Shown here: piece by piece, positions 21,963-32,794 of the stretch | How the letters are laid out: every line of letters begins with the position of its first letter | How positions within the stretch are numbered: position 1 is the first letter of the stretch | Assembly: GCA_024336345.1 (NCBI GenBank) | Contig: JANFOG010000014.1 | Coordinates: 992,001 to 1,056,000 of the forward strand | Reading direction: 5' to 3' | Origin: Mariannaea sp. PMI_226 | Taxonomy: Eukaryota > Ascomycota > Sordariomycetes > Hypocreales > Nectriaceae | Length of the DNA: 64,000 nucleotides | Translations under genes and position numbers: made by a program | Notes under the pieces: generated by a model | Told to the model about the DNA's origin: nothing | Seen by the model: only the letters and a program-made list of their open reading frames with translations | The model's database searches: none

Positions 21963-23547
21963 CTAGTAAATGCCAGGAATGATCCTCCACTGGACTGTTC
22001 TCCTGTACTTCTCCCAATCCTCGCCGTACTTCTCAAGACAAGCAGCATCATCTCTACGCTCACGATGGATAAGCATGAATCCAAACCAGGCAGAGTAAAA
22101 GTACGTAAAGAGCATTCCCCATCCTGCGGCATCATCCGGGCCCACCTGTCGGCCATCGAGCATGGTCCGAATTCCCGCACCGGCAATAGCAGATCCGGCC
22201 GGGTAGATCATATAGCCCGCCATGCCAGTCGGCAGGCAGAATGGCAGGGATTGGATCCAATCACCCAGGTAGTTGATGTGACGAGCCCGACCCCACCAGC
22301 CACCAGTGAGCAGTCTCGTTCCGCGCCTGGTCTGGATGTAAGGCATGTTTGCGACGGATGGATGTGTAGGGTTCGTACGGAACAGGTTCTTCTGAGAGTT
22401 TGTAGATCGGAAAATGTACAGGCCGATAGAAAAGACAGTGCCAATAGCGGCAACCCCAGGCCAGCCAAGGTGAACGGGATAAGTGGAGAGGTAACGGCAC
22501 TGAGTGGAATAGAGGAATGGCACCCAGACAATGTCGCCAAAGTTGAGCATGAAGCCCAGTCCATCGGTGATGATGTCCATCATGCCCAGGATTCCAGGCT
22601 CGTTGTACTGGCCCTCCAACACGTAGTAGGACTGCACCAAGGCGACAATGATGATGCTGTCAGAAATGTAACCGTGTGTGCGGTATTGCTTAGCAATGAA
22701 GGCAAAGTCCAACAAAGCCCACCCAGTCAGACCAGGGCGCATTTCCAGCCAGGCCTTGATGTCGACTTCTCCAATTAGAGGTATCGTGACGCGAGGATTA
22801 AGCTCACGGCCGATGAAGAAATCGTAGATGAAGTTGCCCGTGTGTCCGCCCTGAGCCAGTTCGCGCAGCTCAGCATTGCCCTTCTTAACGGTGAAGCTGC
22901 CCACGTAGACGTAGACAGATAAGAGGTAGGCAAGAATGATGTTCGCAGTAAGGAGCTGGAGATAGTTGTCGGAGATAAAAGTCCAAACAACAAAGTTGGC
23001 TCCATGCAGGTAAGTTCCAACGGCGCAAGCAGCGAGTTGGACAACCGTGGCATTGAAGGCTTTTTGGGGGGGATCGGTCGTCAGTGTCACTTCGGCCACC
23101 CTCTGGAAGTTGCGTATAGGTACTCACCATTGAAGCGATAGCGAAGAGGACGGCCAGACTCACGCAACTTGGTGCCGTACATTTCCTGACCAGGAAGAAC
23201 CCTGTACAGGACCAAGCTGAGGAGGTAATAGGCAGCCAGCCAAGCGGAGACTTCCCAGCTGGCAAACCCCCAAATTCCATCCTCGGGCCACGGGATCTGG
23301 GCTTTGAGCTTGTCCCAGGTGAGAGTTCGAGGGTCTAAGAGAGCGGGAGCAGGACAGCCGGCCACATCGTTGCACCCAAGGAAGAGGACATGCATCAGGA
23401 CAGGAAGCCCAAAGACAATGCCGGCGGCACCAAGCCTGTGAGCGCGAATTATTAGATTAGCACACAGCTGAACTAGGATTGAGGGTTCCGGTTTGTGAAT
23501 ACGTACGGGCCTCCAAACTCATAGTGAGGTTTCGAAGGAGTGGCCAT
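21963..23547 (-). CDS. ERG24: Delta(14)-sterol reductase (C-14 sterol reductase, ERG24)
   Basis: This membrane enzyme of the endoplasmic reticulum reduces the C14-C15 double bond formed by sterol 14-demethylation in ergosterol biosynthesis, using NADPH. Three exons (23547-23507, 23435-23128, 23059-21963) assemble into 481 residues, the usual length. Both sterol-reductase signatures are present: GNFIYDFFIGRELNPRV in the middle, and LLTGGWWGRARHINYLGDWIQSLPF toward the C-terminus. The protein ends HRERRDDAACLEKYG..WEKYRRTVQWRIIPGIY, as in the ERG24/ERG4/lamin-B-receptor family. The short first exon (MATPSKPHYEFGGP) is the conserved start. Many filamentous fungi carry two ERG24 paralogues, and which one this is cannot be told here. 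It is convergent with the aldehyde dehydrogenase gene, with 216 bp between stop codons. Confidence 0.95.
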
Positions 23548-25091
23548 GATTGTTGGTTGGTTGATTGATTGAGCTGAGCCCGGGTCACACGTCGCGTAAT
23601 GCGGGTAGAAAGAATTTCAAGCAACAAACAATTACTAAGCGTAGAAACAAAGTAGACTATGGGATAGACCAAATTGAAACAACACAGTCTTTGAAAGAAA
23701 TAAAACTCCTCCCCCAGACCATTGATATGATATTTGATCTCTTGGTCCTGATTTAGGGCTCTTATTATTGCATATAATTCGAGCAGAAACACCAAGAAGA
23801 AAAATCAGGTCAGTTTGAGAGCTTCGGAAGCAGCATCTTCCGCCCCACACTTGACCCCACCGCGATCATTTTCAGAGCCAGTAAGCAGGTTTGTAGGTTC
23901 TAATCTGTAGTTAGTAGCGAATATCTCATTTTAAAATAACAAAATTGTGATTATACAACGCGTAGGGGGCATTGTGAAAAGATATGGTAGTAGATCGGCG
24001 TCGAGACTTGTTTTATAACCCAGTTACTAAATGACAACAGCCGAATTCTGACTGGGGGGTTTTGGGTGAAGGTGGACGTTGGATTACATCATGCCTCATC
24101 TCTCATGCCTACGATGATTGCACTAAAAGATGCCTATAAGATAAGGTCGGGTACCCTACCTACAGGAGGGCGCCGTCTACCTTAGCACCGTGCCTGGGAG
24201 CCTGGAATAGATAGCAGGGAGGCCAACAACTAGAGAACAAAGTGCTGGACAAAGAATAGCACATTTTCAACAATGGCTATTATGCAAATGAAAGCTAGAT
24301 GCTGCGCTTAATTGATTGTATGTATGTATGTGTCTAGTCTTATGGGTATCTCTATATGCTTCGCTGCAGCAAAGGTTAGAAATCATACAATGCGGACTCC
24401 AACCCCCGACGCTCCCCCCCCCAAGTCAATTGAATCAGTTGCTAGCAAATCCAATATCGTTTCCCCCTCCCCCTCAGCTGTCATGACTACCTACCCTACC
24501 CTACCTACCAAACATCAGTGCAGGCAATCCTAGTCCGGGATATTTTCCGTCCTCCTTTTTAGCGTGCGGCCCGTTCCATCCACTCGTGACAAACTGGGCA
24601 ACGCACAATAGCTCCCCCTTGGCAAAACTTGGGTACGAATACGTTATGGAGTTCGTGTCTCCCCCGGGTATGGTACGCTCCGTTCCAGAACTGTACCTAA
24701 CCTTGCCTAGGTGCTAGGATTGCAGTCATGTCCTGACTCCCGCCCCACCCTCAGACGTTCCCATGATGTAGACCACCACAGGTAGCGGAAAAAAACTCGA
24801 CAAGTCTTGAGGTTGCGAGGGTATCCATCGCCTCAACATGGTCCGAACAAAGTGCGGAGTGCGGAGTAGCTAGGTCCCTTTTATTCCCCATTACTCTAGA
24901 ACACCTAGTCTATGTGATTCTTGCCTCCTCAACATCTCACTATTCTCTTCTTCCAAGACTTTCCTGTTGCTCCTCCCGACTCTCTGTTCCTTTGACACAA
25001 CTCCCATCCCCTCTCTTCCCCCCTTTCAACTTACACGGAGAAAATACCTTCTACACATTATCGACCACCCTGACTTCACACACACTACACA
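23548..25091. promoter_or_regulatory. Divergent promoter region of ERG24 and the cyclase-family gene
   Basis: This 1.5-kb region contains no supported gene. Features include an ACGCGT at 23958-23963, repeats TGTATGTATGTG near 24320 and CTACCCTACCCTACC near 24490, a direct repeat of TGCGGAG at about 24853-24866, and a pyrimidine-rich stretch at about 24940-25030 before the cyclase start that looks like a fungal core promoter or leader. Confidence 0.4.
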
Positions 25092-26135
25092 ATGGGTTCC
25101 ATCCAGGCAATACCCGTCGAACCAAGTCCCAACTCCATACACAATCTTCAATTCGATCAACTTCCCGATCCACGCAAGGTCTGGCCAGCCAAAGCCAACT
25201 CAAGAGAAGAAGGACTCGGTCGTCTCATCCTCCTCACTCCAGATGTCGTGGCCAACGCCGCAAGAACATGCATTAGAACCGGCATCCGCGTTGCCCTCAA
25301 CTGGGATCTCACGAAGCTCGATATCGCCAACTTCAACCGCGCCCCCACGCAACATCACATCACCTCTCTCCTGGGCGGGGCTGGCTTTGATGATGTATAC
25401 ATATTCAACCCGCAGCAGTCATCGCAGTGGGATGGGCTAAGACACTTCTCTGCGCCATTTCCTACAGGGGAGAACCCGGCACAGAGGCTGTTCTATGGGG
25501 GGACCACTGCTATGGAGATATCCGACCGGAGCAGCACAAGAATTGGAATGCAGCATTGGGCAAAGGAAGGGATTTGTGGGCGTGGCGTGTTGCTCGACTA
25601 CGTGGCATTCGCTGAGCGCAACTCCATATCTTACAGTGCACTATCTGATCATGCAGTTTCCCTTGAAACCTTGAAACAGATAGCATTAGAGCAAGGCGTT
25701 CAGTTTCAGCGTGGCGATATCCTCTTCATTCGTATCGGGCTAACCAAGGAGTGGGACAACCAGATGAGTCCTGCCGACCGACTATCATACGCCCAGAGCT
25801 CGAATCCCCAACATGCTGGAGTCGAGGGAACACAAGAGATGCTGAGATGGATTTGGGATGAAGGATTTGCCGCAGTAGCCGGTGATGCTGTCTCATTTGA
25901 AGTATATCCTCCCAAGAAGGCCCACCCTAGAGACGACGGAGACGACGTACCAGGGTTGTTCATGCACGAGTATTTGATTGCTGGATGGGGTCTTCCTGTA
26001 GGTGAATTATTTGACCTTGAAGACTTGAGTCGAAAATGCGCGGATTTGGGTCGATGGGAATTTTTTATTGCAAGCTCTCCTCTCAACATGCCAGGTGGCG
26101 TGAGCAGTCCCCCAAATTGTTTGGCCATATTTTGA
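25092..26135 (+). CDS. Putative cyclase-family (kynurenine formamidase-like) hydrolase
   Basis: A single exon of 347 residues with no signal peptide resembles the fungal branch of the metal-dependent cyclase family (PF04199 as I recall it), which includes kynurenine formamidases and cyclic-amide or lactone hydrolases. Visible landmarks are NWDLTKLDIANFNRAP, SSQWDGLRHFS in the position of the metal-binding motif, RLFYGGTTAMEI, GMQHWAKEGICGRGVLLDYVAFAE and QRGDILFIRIGLTKEWD. The C-terminus has FMHEYLIAGWGLPVGELFDLEDLS. The bacterial HGTHxD metal motif is replaced by the fungal WDGLRHF form, so the metal site must differ or be completed elsewhere. The substrate is unknown. It is convergent with the transcription factor gene, with only 58 bp between stop codons. 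Confidence 0.75.
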   Translation: MGSIQAIPVEPSPNSIHNLQFDQLPDPRKVWPAKANSREEGLGRLILLTPDVVANAARTCIRTGIRVALNWDLTKLDIANFNRAPTQHHITSLLGGAGFDDVYIFNPQQSSQWDGLRHFSAPFPTGENPAQRLFYGGTTAMEISDRSSTRIGMQHWAKEGICGRGVLLDYVAFAERNSISYSALSDHAVSLETLKQIALEQGVQFQRGDILFIRIGLTKEWDNQMSPADRLSYAQSSNPQHAGVEGTQEMLRWIWDEGFAAVAGDAVSFEVYPPKKAHPRDDGDDVPGLFMHEYLIAGWGLPVGELFDLEDLSRKCADLGRWEFFIASSPLNMPGGVSSPPNCLAIF

Positions 26136-26193
26136 ATACATGCAGAATAAATGCAAAACGCAGTTAAATTTCCTTTTTTTTTTTTTTTTTTGG

Positions 26194-29100
26194 TTAGCTA
26201 CTGAGATTACCAAAACTCTGCAAGATTTTAGCAAACTTCTCTGCTAACCCCCAAGATCGTAATCTCTGCAGCATGGCCTGGGCGTCTTGAATAATCGTCT
26301 TGACCGCACCATCGGCAAGAATATCATCAGCTGAGCCGATTCTGGCTGGTCCACCATACATGATCCAATCTTTTACCGCCTGTTTCTGTTCTGGAAGGTG
26401 ACTGGCGACATCCAACCTGATCTTTATTGGATTCAGCGATGGATCTGAGCAACGAGGGAGGTGTTGGGCGTAGGCTACGATGAAAATGTAGCTCATGAAC
26501 AATCGCATAATCTCGCAAGGGGCTGACACAAGATATTCATTGGCAACGGCCACGATCTGTCCAGCGTGCCAAGCTAGTGTGCGGGCTCTGCGTAGATCGT
26601 TCCCAAGAGCAGAAACGAGTCGGCGACGAGCCATGTCAACACCTTGATCATGCCCGGCCCCCCTTGATACAACGCTACGAACGACATATAGAATCATGTC
26701 CATGATGTCGTCCGCTGTATACAAATGGGAATAGTGACACAAAAGACTTGAGATGCTTTTTTGTTTTCCGTCAGCGGATAATTACAAGACGCAAGACGCA
26801 GAATGCAAACTGAGACAAGAACTTACTTATAGCTAACCAGATCCGCTGTAGAGGCATAATTGTTCATGGTTTCGAGAAGGCGATCTAAGGCAGCTAGTAG
26901 TGATGACTTCGACTGCCTCTGGCCGGTTGATAAAGACGAAAGACCAAAATACTCGGTAGTAGAGACAAGTTCAAGTTGCTTCAGGTCCCAGAGAAGACGC
27001 CCAATGACTTGCCCAGACAGTCGCTTGCCCCAAGTGGAGATGTTCTCGGGAATTGGCGATCCTGCTATTGCAGCGCTTATCACACTTGATACGGGTACTC
27101 CGAGAGATGTTTTAGGGATTCTTGATTTTAATGCCGCCCAAGCATATGCTGAAGGAGCCTCCCAGAGAGCATCCATGCATGGCAACTTCGAGGGGAGTTC
27201 GCTGACGTCAACTGCACCACGGCGACTAGTGAGAGTGCATAAGCTGCAATCGTACTCGAAGGATGCCCAAGCAATACGAATATCTCTCTCTCTGGATGCC
27301 CAGGTGCGCCACTCTGTGTCCAACGCATCTTTATTCGTGGGCATGTTGTGGTTCAGTTCGATGCCCTCCTGGATGCTTGGGCGAGTCTTTAATAGACCTA
27401 ACCCTCGTAAACTTCCAAATAGCACGCCGCGCGTCCGGTCAGCATTTTGATAGAGTTGGCGGTTACCTGATCCCAGAGAATAGATTTGATGCAGACACAG
27501 CGATGCAAGGTACGAGGTATTCGAGTAGTTTGCGGTGTCCGATATGCCCTAGTCAGATGTTAGTATATTTCCAAGTTTGTGCTGTGCTAACACCAAACTT
27601 ACCATCCAGCTGATAATCGGGTTGCAAACGTCGCTGATTGACGATGACAGTTCTGCAGCATTCGGTTCGTCAGATAGCACAGCACCGAGGCATGCCATGG
27701 CAGCAAGTAACATGGTTGGACAATCGTTCATATTCCATGTGGGAGGGTGGAAAATCGGTTGGATAAGTTGGAAGTTTCCGAAATAGGCGTCAAGTAGTTT
27801 CTTGAGTAGATCAACACCCATTAGTATTGTCGGTTCAGTTGCATCTTCGAACGTCGGTAACCTTTGTTCTGACAATATCTTAATCAGACCTTCCAAAGCC
27901 ACTGTCCGATTGGTAGTACACATTTGCAGAGATCCATGCAGAAGCTCACGTAGCGGGGGCAAGTAGCATCTTGTCGAGGTAGGCTCTTGGCCTTGCTCGA
28001 AAGGCCAAGGCAATCCTGATGCAGAAATTTGAATGGTCGGTTTTGATGAAGATTGAGTTTGAGATGGTTGATTAGAGTGAACAGCTGACGCAGGTATGTC
28101 ACTCTCAGGGATGAGATGGTCGGTGGTGAGCTCAATGTCAGGTACATCAAGATCAAGCCAGTCAAAGCCACTAAATCGGAAATCATATTGAAATCCGGTA
28201 TTGAAAGATGAGTTTTGCACGGTCCCGACTGGGGTCTCGACAGCGTTGCCTGGTCCTTGCGTAAAGACAGGACTCAGTTGCTCGGCCTCAAGCAGTAGGG
28301 GATCCATTGGATGGCTAAAACTTGAGTAGGTGCCTGGTGAAGTAGCAAGCTGCTCGTTCTGAGCTGATATGTTACCATTGGTTGAATGGTTACTTGGTGA
28401 AGTGCCAAAGTCGGAATAGAATTGAGACCTAGAGGCCGTAGTATCGGTTGAATGGTGGATGCTTGAAGCAGACATGTCAGTCTGATGGGGTTGTGTCGTG
28501 GCTATAGTGTGAGAAATCATTGCGCCAGCGACTGGAGACGGGATTTCAGGATGCTCGTTTCGGGCTGACCCGAACCCGTCGGACAAGTGATTATTATAAG
28601 GAGCCTCCAAATCGGAATAGTCATGTTGTGAGTCGAACGCAGACACACTACCATGCGAATAGTCAACGACGGGAGTTCGTAAGTCCGGCTGGCGATTCTG
28701 AGGTGGCACGGTGCTGCTAGGTGAATGATTGACGTTTGCGGGTAGAAAGTCATATTGGTCGTTCTGGCTTGGGGATGCGTCTCCAGATAAAAGGTTTGTG
28801 GCTGGTGGTTCAGGTTGAGAACTGGAGTTTGCATTCATGGATATAGCATTGGTAGAACTTTTACTGCAAGAAGTGGAAAGGTCGAATGGGTCTTTTCCCT
28901 TCGAAGCTTCGCTCATTGAAGGATCTGAGGCTCCCACATCCGACTCCTTGTCAGAAATTTGGAAGCCCGGCTGAAATCCTGGATCATACAGTTCTTCAAT
29001 TGTTGGATACTCACAAGGCCCAGCCGTCTTGGATTTCACACATGCAGAACATGGCACTTGTCGATCGCATTTGAGCTTCCGGCGGACGCAGCGATTGCAT

Positions 29101-29431
29101 GATCTCTGCTGATTGGTTGGAGGCACATACTCGAGTGCATGGGCAACCTTCATATGCCGAAAGAGCACGTCTCTTCTCGAGAATGTGGAACCGCACTTCT
29201 CACAGGTGATGGTCCTTCTTTGACTTTGAGGAATATGTATCACATTATGACGTCGCAGGTGACTAGGGCGGGAGAAGCTGCGGCCACACTGAGTACACGT
29301 CAAGTCGGGGCGAGGGATGTGCTATTTATCTTGTTTAGCCTTGATGAATCCATCATAACGGCGGAAGTGGCAAAGCATACATTGTAATCCCGATAGTTAT
29401 TTGGGACGAGCATAGGACCTGTACTGCTCAT
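26194..29431 (-). CDS. Zinc-finger transcription factor with two C2H2 fingers plus a Zn2Cys6 cluster
   Basis: Four exons (29431-29381, 29321-27603, 27548-26827, 26746-26194) assemble in frame to 1014 residues. A 51-nt first exon (MSSTGPMLVPNNYRDYN) is spliced to HIPRPDLTCTQC; the frame's own opening in exon 2 is a TTG, so this upstream ATG decides the start. Two C2H2 fingers follow (CTQCGRSFSRPSHLRRHNVIH, CEKCGSTFSRRDVLFRHMKVAH), then a fungal Zn2Cys6 cluster (CNRCVRRKLKCDRQVPCSAC..GPCEY). Next comes a ~350-residue Ser/Asn/Gln-rich linker, then a fungal-specific transcription factor domain from about residue 520 (MLLAAMACLGAVLSDEPN, GNRQLYQNADRTRGVLFGSLR, SYNLLCHYSHLYTADDIMDM). It is a nuclear DNA-binding regulator. 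Its position among metabolic genes makes it a candidate local regulator, which is inference. Confidence 0.9.
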
Positions 29432-29954
29432 CGTGATTTGCCTTAGCTTTGGGAGCAATATGCAGCCTGCTTGGGGCAGGAGTATGGCTGAAAAAGACAC
29501 GCAAAATAGCGAAGAGAACAGAAATGATTAGCAGTATAACAGTTGACAACGACGACGAGGCTGAAAATTACCCTCCGAAATGGAGAAGTGACGGCACGGG
29601 GGAAGCACTGGTAACGGTGGAGGTAATATGGACCTGACCCGATGACCCAGAGGCTAAGTCAACTAAGGTAAGGAGCTGGGGGTCATTGATGAGGGGGCGA
29701 GGAGAAGGTGCGGGGGAGCCTAACTGAAACTAGGTACAGTGCAGTAAGGTACCGTTCAAGTCCGGGGTAAGCTAGCTGCTACCACCGATCAAGACCCAGG
29801 GATAATAATTAGGTTGAACAAGCCTGGTCATTAGTGTAGTCAATCGAACATGTTTACACCCAAACATTATTACTAAAAAATTCGGTCTTCTTCTTCTTTC
29901 TTCAAGATCAAAATTGCAATTCATTGTTTTGACTAGTTGTTTCTTCTGATGAGC
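29432..29954. promoter_or_regulatory. Promoter region of the transcription factor gene
   Basis: This 523-bp region separates the 5' end of the transcription factor gene (-) from the 3' end of the dehydrogenase gene (-). An AT-rich stretch with TTCTTCTTCTTTCTTC lies at about 29887-29902. No gene is supported. Confidence 0.4.
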
Positions 29955-30793
29955 TTACACGCACCTTCCACCATCAACTTCAATATTGGTCCCTGTGATA
30001 AAAGCCGCCTCTTCGCTGGCCAAATAACAGCAAGCATTTGCAACATCAGCCGGAGTCGATGGCCGTCCAAGAGGAACTGTAGAAACAAATGCCGCACGAT
30101 TCTCCGCCGTGTCAGCTTTACCCAGGAATAAATGCGTCCTATTTAGTGGGGAAAAAAATTGTCAACATCAATACCGTCATCTCATGGGGGTTGAGGTGGA
30201 GGATCGGGGAGAGAGACTGACATGCCAGTACTACCAACAACGGGAGAGACTGCGTTGAACCGAATTTGCTGTGGTCCGAATTCGACTGCCAGCGTTTTTG
30301 TCGCGTTGACCACTGCAGCCTTCGAAGCGTTGTACCAGGTCAATCGTGGTCTTGGTCGAATTGCTGCGGTTGATGCCACTTGGATGAAGCACCCCGGGCG
30401 GTCTTGCTTGAGGAAGTAAGGAATAAGGACATTGGTTGACAAGAAGATGGACTTGACATTGACATTCATGACTAAGTCAAATTCCTTCTCCGTGACATCT
30501 TCCGTTGGCTTGTTGGCGTATGTAGCGCCCGCATTGTTCACCACAATGTCGAGGTGTCCAAATAACTTGAGCGTTTCATCCAACAAAGCTTCCCAGTCAG
30601 ACGATTTTGTGACATCTATTCTCTTGAAGCTGCATCCGAGTTCCTGCGCGGCAGCTTGACCTGCTTCTTCAGATAGGTCGGCAATAACAACTTTGCACCC
30701 TTCTTGGACAAATTTGATGGCGATGCCTTTCCCAAATCCAGAGGCTGCACCAGTGACAATGGCGACCTTGCCGTCAAGACGTCCAGGAGACAT
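29955..30793 (-). CDS. Short-chain dehydrogenase/reductase (classical SDR)
   Basis: Exons 30793-30222 and 30138-29955 are joined over an 83-nt intron (GTCAGT..AAATAG), giving 251 residues, the typical classical SDR length. The Rossmann nucleotide-binding motif TGAASGFGKGIA, the structural NNAG motif, a catalytic Ser in VASTAA and the YNASK active-site motif are all present. The C-terminal half, completed only after splicing, has PLGRPSTPADVANACCYLASEEAAFITGTNIEVDGGRCV, the normal substrate-loop and dimer region. Asp after the second beta strand (VVIADLSEEA) suggests NAD(H) preference. An upstream in-frame ATG exists, but the chosen start fits family length. The substrate is unknown. It is divergent from the isopropylmalate dehydrogenase-like gene across 621 bp. 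Confidence 0.9.
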
Positions 30794-31414
30794 GATGGTT
30801 GGATTCGTATGGATTCGTACGGATTCGTAGGATATTCGATATAGGATGATGAGAGAGAGTCTGCGATATTCACGGCACACCTTTATCCTTTGGAAATTTT
30901 CAACGTGTTCCAGCGTAATATTGTACTCGTCTCTCCCCTCTTTGACTTGAGCGGTTTGGTCGCCGATGTTGGCAGGTAATTACGCAAGGACCCATACCGT
31001 CGGCAGCACTGCAGGGTGGCGCCACCACTACGTGGAGGCATTGCTGCACCTCAGACTAACATCGTCATTTTTCTCACTGACCAAGGGTGGGACACTCCGG
31101 CGGGGCAATCACAGAACCGAGGTGGGGAGGGTCACGCTGCATGGTCGGGGATCTTTCAATTGATTGATTACCTAGGTTGGCTAGCAGGGATCCATCAAAC
31201 TGCGAAAGCGCAACCTGGCTCAGATCCGTCGTCGGAGTGAGTGGATTCGTGTTGTGTGTTGTATGATGACTTACAATTACAGCGTCTCAACCTGGCTGAA
31301 GTAGTTATACCGAGAGTAATACTTTCCTGTAGTGCACGCTGCAGGGAGCAATAAATCATCCAACCTCGGCAGTATCAGAAAAAAATTGAGCTCCCATTCA
31401 CTTTTGGCTGCATC
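30794..31414. promoter_or_regulatory. Divergent promoter of SDR and isopropylmalate dehydrogenase-like genes
   Basis: This 621-bp spacer lies between two start codons. The segment just upstream of the SDR start holds GGATTCGTATGGATTCGTACGGATTCGTAGGA (30802-30833), three near-identical copies of GGATTCGTA spaced about 10 bp, which could be a direct-repeat protein-binding site. No gene is supported. Confidence 0.5.
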
Positions 31415-32560
31415 ATGTCACAGACGACATTCCGCATTCTCGTGCTGCCAGGCGACCATGTTGGTCCCGAGGTCATGGCCGAGGCCTTGAAGGTCCTGGA
31501 AGTCGTTGAGAAACATCGTCCAAACGTCAAGTTTGAAAAGACTTTCGACCTTGCGGGCGGTTGCAGTATCGACAAGCACGGAGCCCCTATCACGGAGGAG
31601 GTCCTAAAGAAAGCGGAACACGGCGATGCAGTTCTCTTTGGCAGCGTTGGTGGTCCGGAGTGGGCAAAAGCGTCCCCCGGACCCGAGACGGGCCTCCTTC
31701 TTCTTCGGAAGAGGCTTGATGCCTTTGCAAATTTGCGTCCTTGCGAGATCTTGGTTCCATCTCTAATCGAAGCATCTCCCATCAAGCCAGACATTGTCAG
31801 GGGAACTAAGTTTATCGTCGTCCGAGAAAACTGCGGCGGAGCCTACTTCGGCCACAAGGTTGAGGAACCCACGGAAGCATCAGACTTGTGGGTGTACACG
31901 CCGTCAGAGGTGGAAAGATTGGCTCGTGTTAGTGCTGCAGTCGCACGAATGCTGGGCAAAAATGGCGACAGTAACGGTGGAGGCGGCCCAGCTATTGTTT
32001 GGAGCGCCGACAAGGCCAATGTTCTTGCCAGTGGAAGACTGTGGCGGCGTGTCACCCAGAATATCTTTGACAAGGAATTCCCTGATGTCGAACTTCGTCA
32101 CCAGCTCGCAGATAGCATGGCGATGCTCATGGTCAAGAACCCGCGCGGCTTCAATGGAGTTATACACACCGACAACACTTTCGGCGACATTCTCTCAGAC
32201 ATCTCCGGCGGAATTGTCGGAAGTTTGGGCACACTCCCAAGTGCTAGCATCTCCGGAATCCCAGGTCAGGGAAAATGCAATGGTATTTACGAGCCCGTAC
32301 ACGGTAGTGCCCCAGATATTGCTGGGAAAGGATTAGTAAATCCTGTTGCGCAGATTCTCAGCTTGGCGATGCTCCTCAGATATTCATGCCTTCTCACCGA
32401 TGAGGCATTGGCGATAGAAAAAGCTGTCGCCAAAGTTTTCGACTCCCCTCAGAATGGCGGGATGGGAATCAGGTCGAGGGACATGGGAGGTGATGCAGGA
32501 ACACGGCAAGTTGGCGATGCCATCTGTGAGGTTCTTGGAGGTCTTCTATCTACTTCATAA
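31415..32560 (+). CDS. 3-isopropylmalate dehydrogenase-like beta-decarboxylating dehydrogenase
   Basis: A single exon encodes 381 residues of the isocitrate/isopropylmalate dehydrogenase family. Substrate-pocket and metal residues follow the leucine-pathway pattern: GDHVGPEV at the N-terminus, [32 protein letters not shown] with the catalytic Tyr, the Lys-containing [15 protein letters not shown], and [12 protein letters not shown] with the metal Asp residues. [21 protein letters not shown] carries the NAD-binding region. The usual DEAS box after the metal aspartates is DISGG here. The likely reaction is oxidative decarboxylation of 3-isopropylmalate in leucine synthesis, but an adapted paralogue acting on a related 3-substituted malate is possible. 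No targeting peptide is seen. It is divergent from an SDR gene. Confidence 0.85.
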   Translation: MSQTTFRILVLPGDHVGPEVMAEALKVLEVVEKHRPNVKFEKTFDLAGGCSIDKHGAPITEEVLKKAEHGDAVLFGSVGGPEWAKASPGPETGLLLLRKRLDAFANLRPCEILVPSLIEASPIKPDIVRGTKFIVVRENCGGAYFGHKVEEPTEASDLWVYTPSEVERLARVSAAVARMLGKNGDSNGGGGPAIVWSADKANVLASGRLWRRVTQNIFDKEFPDVELRHQLADSMAMLMVKNPRGFNGVIHTDNTFGDILSDISGGIVGSLGTLPSASISGIPGQGKCNGIYEPVHGSAPDIAGKGLVNPVAQILSLAMLLRYSCLLTDEALAIEKAVAKVFDSPQNGGMGIRSRDMGGDAGTRQVGDAICEVLGGLLSTS

Positions 32561-32794
32561 CATCAACTTCTCGTTAGCAGAGAAGAAAGAGGGTTTGCAT
32601 GAATGGTATATATAAGATCATGTAGCAGTACTTAAGGCAAACTGTTGTCACGTTTACTAGTTGTTAACGCCTTAAAAACGCCCAAACACAGGTGGTATCT
32701 CCAGTACCGACCGCTACTCTATTCCCCAGCAATACGATCCCTCTAATACTCTCCAATAAATAGAAACCACATTAATTCCAACCCGCATGCTGAC

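Noticed and set aside
22065..22778. 237-codon open frame on the + strand
   Set aside because: Fully antisense to ERG24, whose protein is strongly conserved; no domain of its own.
17523..32560. Classical secondary-metabolite cluster
   Set aside because: No polyketide synthase, NRPS, terpene cyclase, DMATS or P450 is present; only a possible catabolic cluster remains.
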